Source: Methylomonas methanica
GTDB taxonomy: Bacteria > Pseudomonadota > Gammaproteobacteria > Methylococcales > Methylomonadaceae
Reading direction: 5' to 3'
NCBI RefSeq assembly: GCF_001644035.1
Contig: NZ_LUUG01000109.1
Coordinates: forward strand, 21,765 to 85,764
DNA length: 64,000 nucleotides
Below the pieces are notes generated by a model, which saw nothing but the letters and a program-made list of their open reading frames with translations, did not search any database and was not told the DNA's origin. Positions 62,484 through 64,000 of the stretch are shown in pieces (the first letter of the stretch is position 1; each line of letters begins with the position of its first letter). Position numbers and translations under genes: made by a program.

Positions 62484-63443
62484 ATGACCCTCAACGCCCC
62501 TTCCCGCTCCACGCCAGAAACTCACCAACGCAACGCCGACAAGCTGTCGCGAATTCCGGTCAAGGTGGAAAAGCCCGAGCAAATCCTGCGCAAGCCGGAC
62601 TGGATCCGCATCAAACTCCCGACCGGCGATCAAGTCAACCGCATCAAACAATCGCTACGCGAAAACCGCCTGCACACCGTCTGCGAAGAAGCCGCCTGCC
62701 CCAACTTGAGCGAATGTTTCAGCCACGGCACCGCCACTTTCATGATCATGGGCGATTTATGCACGCGCCGCTGCCCATTCTGCGATGTCGCCCACGGCAA
62801 ACCGCAGCCTTTGGACGCGGAAGAGCCGGCCAATCTGGCCGCGACCATCGCCGCGATGGCCTTGAAATACGTGGTAATTACTTCAGTAAACCGCGACGAT
62901 TTACGCGACGGCGGCGCCAACCATTTTGCTGCCTGCATCGCGGCGGTGCGCAACGAATCGCCGAACACCACCATCGAAGTATTGGTGCCGGATTTTCGCG
63001 GCCGGATGGACACGGCGTTGGACATCCTGCAACAACAGCCGTGCGATGTGTTCAATCACAATCTGGAAACCGTGCCGCGCCTGTATCTGCAAGCGCGCCC
63101 CGGCGCGGATTACCACATTTCCCTAAAACTATTGCAACAACACGGTCAGCGCTTACCCAATGTGCCGACCAAATCCGGCTTGATGTTGGGCATAGGCGAA
63201 ACCGAAGCGGAAGTAGTCGAGGTGATGAAAGATTTGCAGGCCCACGGCGTCAGCATGCTGACCCTGGGCCAATATTTGCAGCCCAGCAAAGACCACCTGG
63301 CGGTGCAGGAATACATTCATCCCGACCAATTCCAGCGCTATGCCGAGATCGCCCGCGAATTGGGCTTCAAACAGGTTGCCAGCGCGCCTTTGGTAAGATC
63401 TTCTTATCATGCGGATTTGCAGGCGGCGGGCGTTGGAAAATAG
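62484..63443 (+). CDS. lipA: Lipoyl synthase LipA
   Basis: A 319-residue radical SAM enzyme that inserts sulfur into octanoyl-protein. The auxiliary cluster ligands are in [12 protein letters not shown], and the radical SAM cluster in [13 protein letters not shown] (C-x3-C-x2-C). [18 protein letters not shown] and [13 protein letters not shown] follow, and the C-terminal conserved serine is in [10 protein letters not shown] chose the ATG at 62484 (MTLNAPSRS); a GTG at 62469 would add five residues. A palindromic repeat lies 23 bases after the stop. Confidence 0.96.
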   Translation: MTLNAPSRSTPETHQRNADKLSRIPVKVEKPEQILRKPDWIRIKLPTGDQVNRIKQSLRENRLHTVCEEAACPNLSECFSHGTATFMIMGDLCTRRCPFCDVAHGKPQPLDAEEPANLAATIAAMALKYVVITSVNRDDLRDGGANHFAACIAAVRNESPNTTIEVLVPDFRGRMDTALDILQQQPCDVFNHNLETVPRLYLQARPGADYHISLKLLQQHGQRLPNVPTKSGLMLGIGETEAEVVEVMKDLQAHGVSMLTLGQYLQPSKDHLAVQEYIHPDQFQRYAEIARELGFKQVASAPLVRSSYHADLQAAGVGK

Positions 63444-63466
63444 CTCTACTACCGCCAACGAAACCC

Positions 63467-63496
63467 TGTAGAGACGCAAAATCTTGCGTCTCTACA
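63467..63496. repeat. GTAGAGACGC palindrome, copy 2
   Basis: Perfect 13-bp inverted repeat TGTAGAGACGCAA/TTGCGTCTCTACA with a four-base loop. It lies between lipA and the next gene and has no T-run, so it is more like a dispersed palindrome than a plain terminator. Confidence 0.9.
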
Positions 63497-63547
63497 AATA
63501 ACCGGTAAAACTACTAATTTTAAAGACAAATACCTTACCTAAAGCCT

Positions 63548-64000
63548 ATGAATTCATGCAGAACCTTTACTTTGGCAACTACTGTCGTTCTGGGAACAGC
63601 GCTAATCAGCGGCTGCTCGTTTTCCACCAGCTCAGAGAGCTCGTCCGACAGCCTAGGTAGCTTGTCCGACAGTTCCGGCGGCATCTTCAAAAGCGCGTCC
63701 AGTCCATTTACCTCCAGTTCCGACTCGTCGCGTAACAAACACGAAAAATACGAAACCGATGTAGCCGACTATACCGCTACCTTCGTGGTATCCAGCAGCG
63801 GCACACTGGACAGTTTTCGCGGACATATCAGCGAACTGGCCGAAAGCCATGAAATCACCAACTGGGAAGGCGACCGCAATACCTACGTGGGTATCGGCCG
63901 CGGACTTGCCAAAGCCAAGCTCGGCAAACCGCAAATTTCGGCGTTTACCGAAAGTTTGAGCGACAACGAGCCCTGGAAGAAACAGGCCATCGAAGAAGGC
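63548..64000 (+). CDS. Serine-rich lipoprotein, N-terminal part
   Basis: The frame is open from the ATG at 63548 to the end of the window, 151 codons, so the gene continues beyond it. The lipobox is ISGC (ALISGCSF, Cys23). The next 40 residues are very rich in Ser (SSESSSDSLGSLSDSS, SSPFTSSSDSSRN), a likely flexible tether. A compact domain then begins: YTATFVVSSSGTLDSFRGHI, NTYVGIGRGLAKAKLGKPQI. I do not recognise the family; it may be a periplasmic stress-type protein. Longer minus-strand frames here are shadows. Confidence 0.75.
   Translation, partial: MNSCRTFTLATTVVLGTALISGCSFSTSSESSSDSLGSLSDSSGGIFKSASSPFTSSSDSSRNKHEKYETDVADYTATFVVSSSGTLDSFRGHISELAESHEITNWEGDRNTYVGIGRGLAKAKLGKPQISAFTESLSDNEPWKKQAIEEG

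Noticed and set aside
62714..63508. A 264-codon plus-strand frame within lipA
   Set aside because: Entirely overlaps lipA in another frame and has arginine-rich, unlikely composition.

Overview
The window looks like chromosome from a Gram-negative gammaproteobacterium. A methanotroph-type Methylococcales bacterium such as Methylomonas is my best guess. The evidence is overall protein style, an XrtA (PEP-CTERM/exosortase A) type exopolysaccharide locus, type IV pilin, LPS-type outer-membrane export parts and a GlbN-type truncated haemoglobin. No methane oxidation gene or rRNA is present, so the genus is inference. I saw no tRNA, rRNA, CRISPR array, insertion sequence or prophage.

Layout. 1-5.2 kb: end of purD, an RlpA-like protein, a SirB-type membrane protein, a small membrane protein with its own promoter and terminator, the Tex RNA-binding protein and a TIGR04073 exosortase-associated protein. 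5.3-11.5 kb (minus): sbcC without a neighbouring sbcD, a GT-C membrane glycosyltransferase with a helical tail, and a type IV pilin gene with a sigma-54-like promoter. 11.7-37.4 kb (minus): about 24 tightly packed genes forming an XrtA-type exopolysaccharide locus. They cover the TPR lipoprotein PrsT, the export lipoprotein (frameshifted, with a 9-bp tandem repeat), chain-length determinant, tyrosine autokinase, outer-membrane protein, ATPase, WecB, deacetylase, FemAB, four glycosyltransferases, two asparagine-synthase-like amidotransferases, a CapK-like ligase, and an embedded HprK-like/PqqD-like/Tat-leader cassette. The exosortase, EpsI, priming transferase, polymerase and flippase usual for such loci are not here.

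37.5-41.8 kb: the two-component pair prsK-prsR, flanked by two PEP-CTERM-type acyltransferases and a single-domain cyclic-nucleotide-binding protein. PrsR has the GAFTGA loop and so should work with sigma-54. 42-49 kb (minus): a four-gene operon of circularly permuted ATP-grasp, alpha-E, HPPD-like VOC and transglutaminase/DUF2126 proteins. This resembles known predicted peptide-modifying operons, but the HPPD-like gene is an unusual member and is the best candidate here for something undescribed.

49-64 kb: a PfkB sugar kinase; an EmrAB/NodT-type efflux operon with a LysR regulator and a clear T-N11-A box; a truncated-haemoglobin plus ferredoxin-reductase pair divergent from a SufR-like cysteine-rich regulator; then the compact run D,D-carboxypeptidase - D-amino acid aminotransferase - YbeD - lipB - lipA; and the start of a serine-rich lipoprotein gene that runs off the window. 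DNA before about 42 kb, especially 28-42 kb, is visibly AT-richer than DNA after it.
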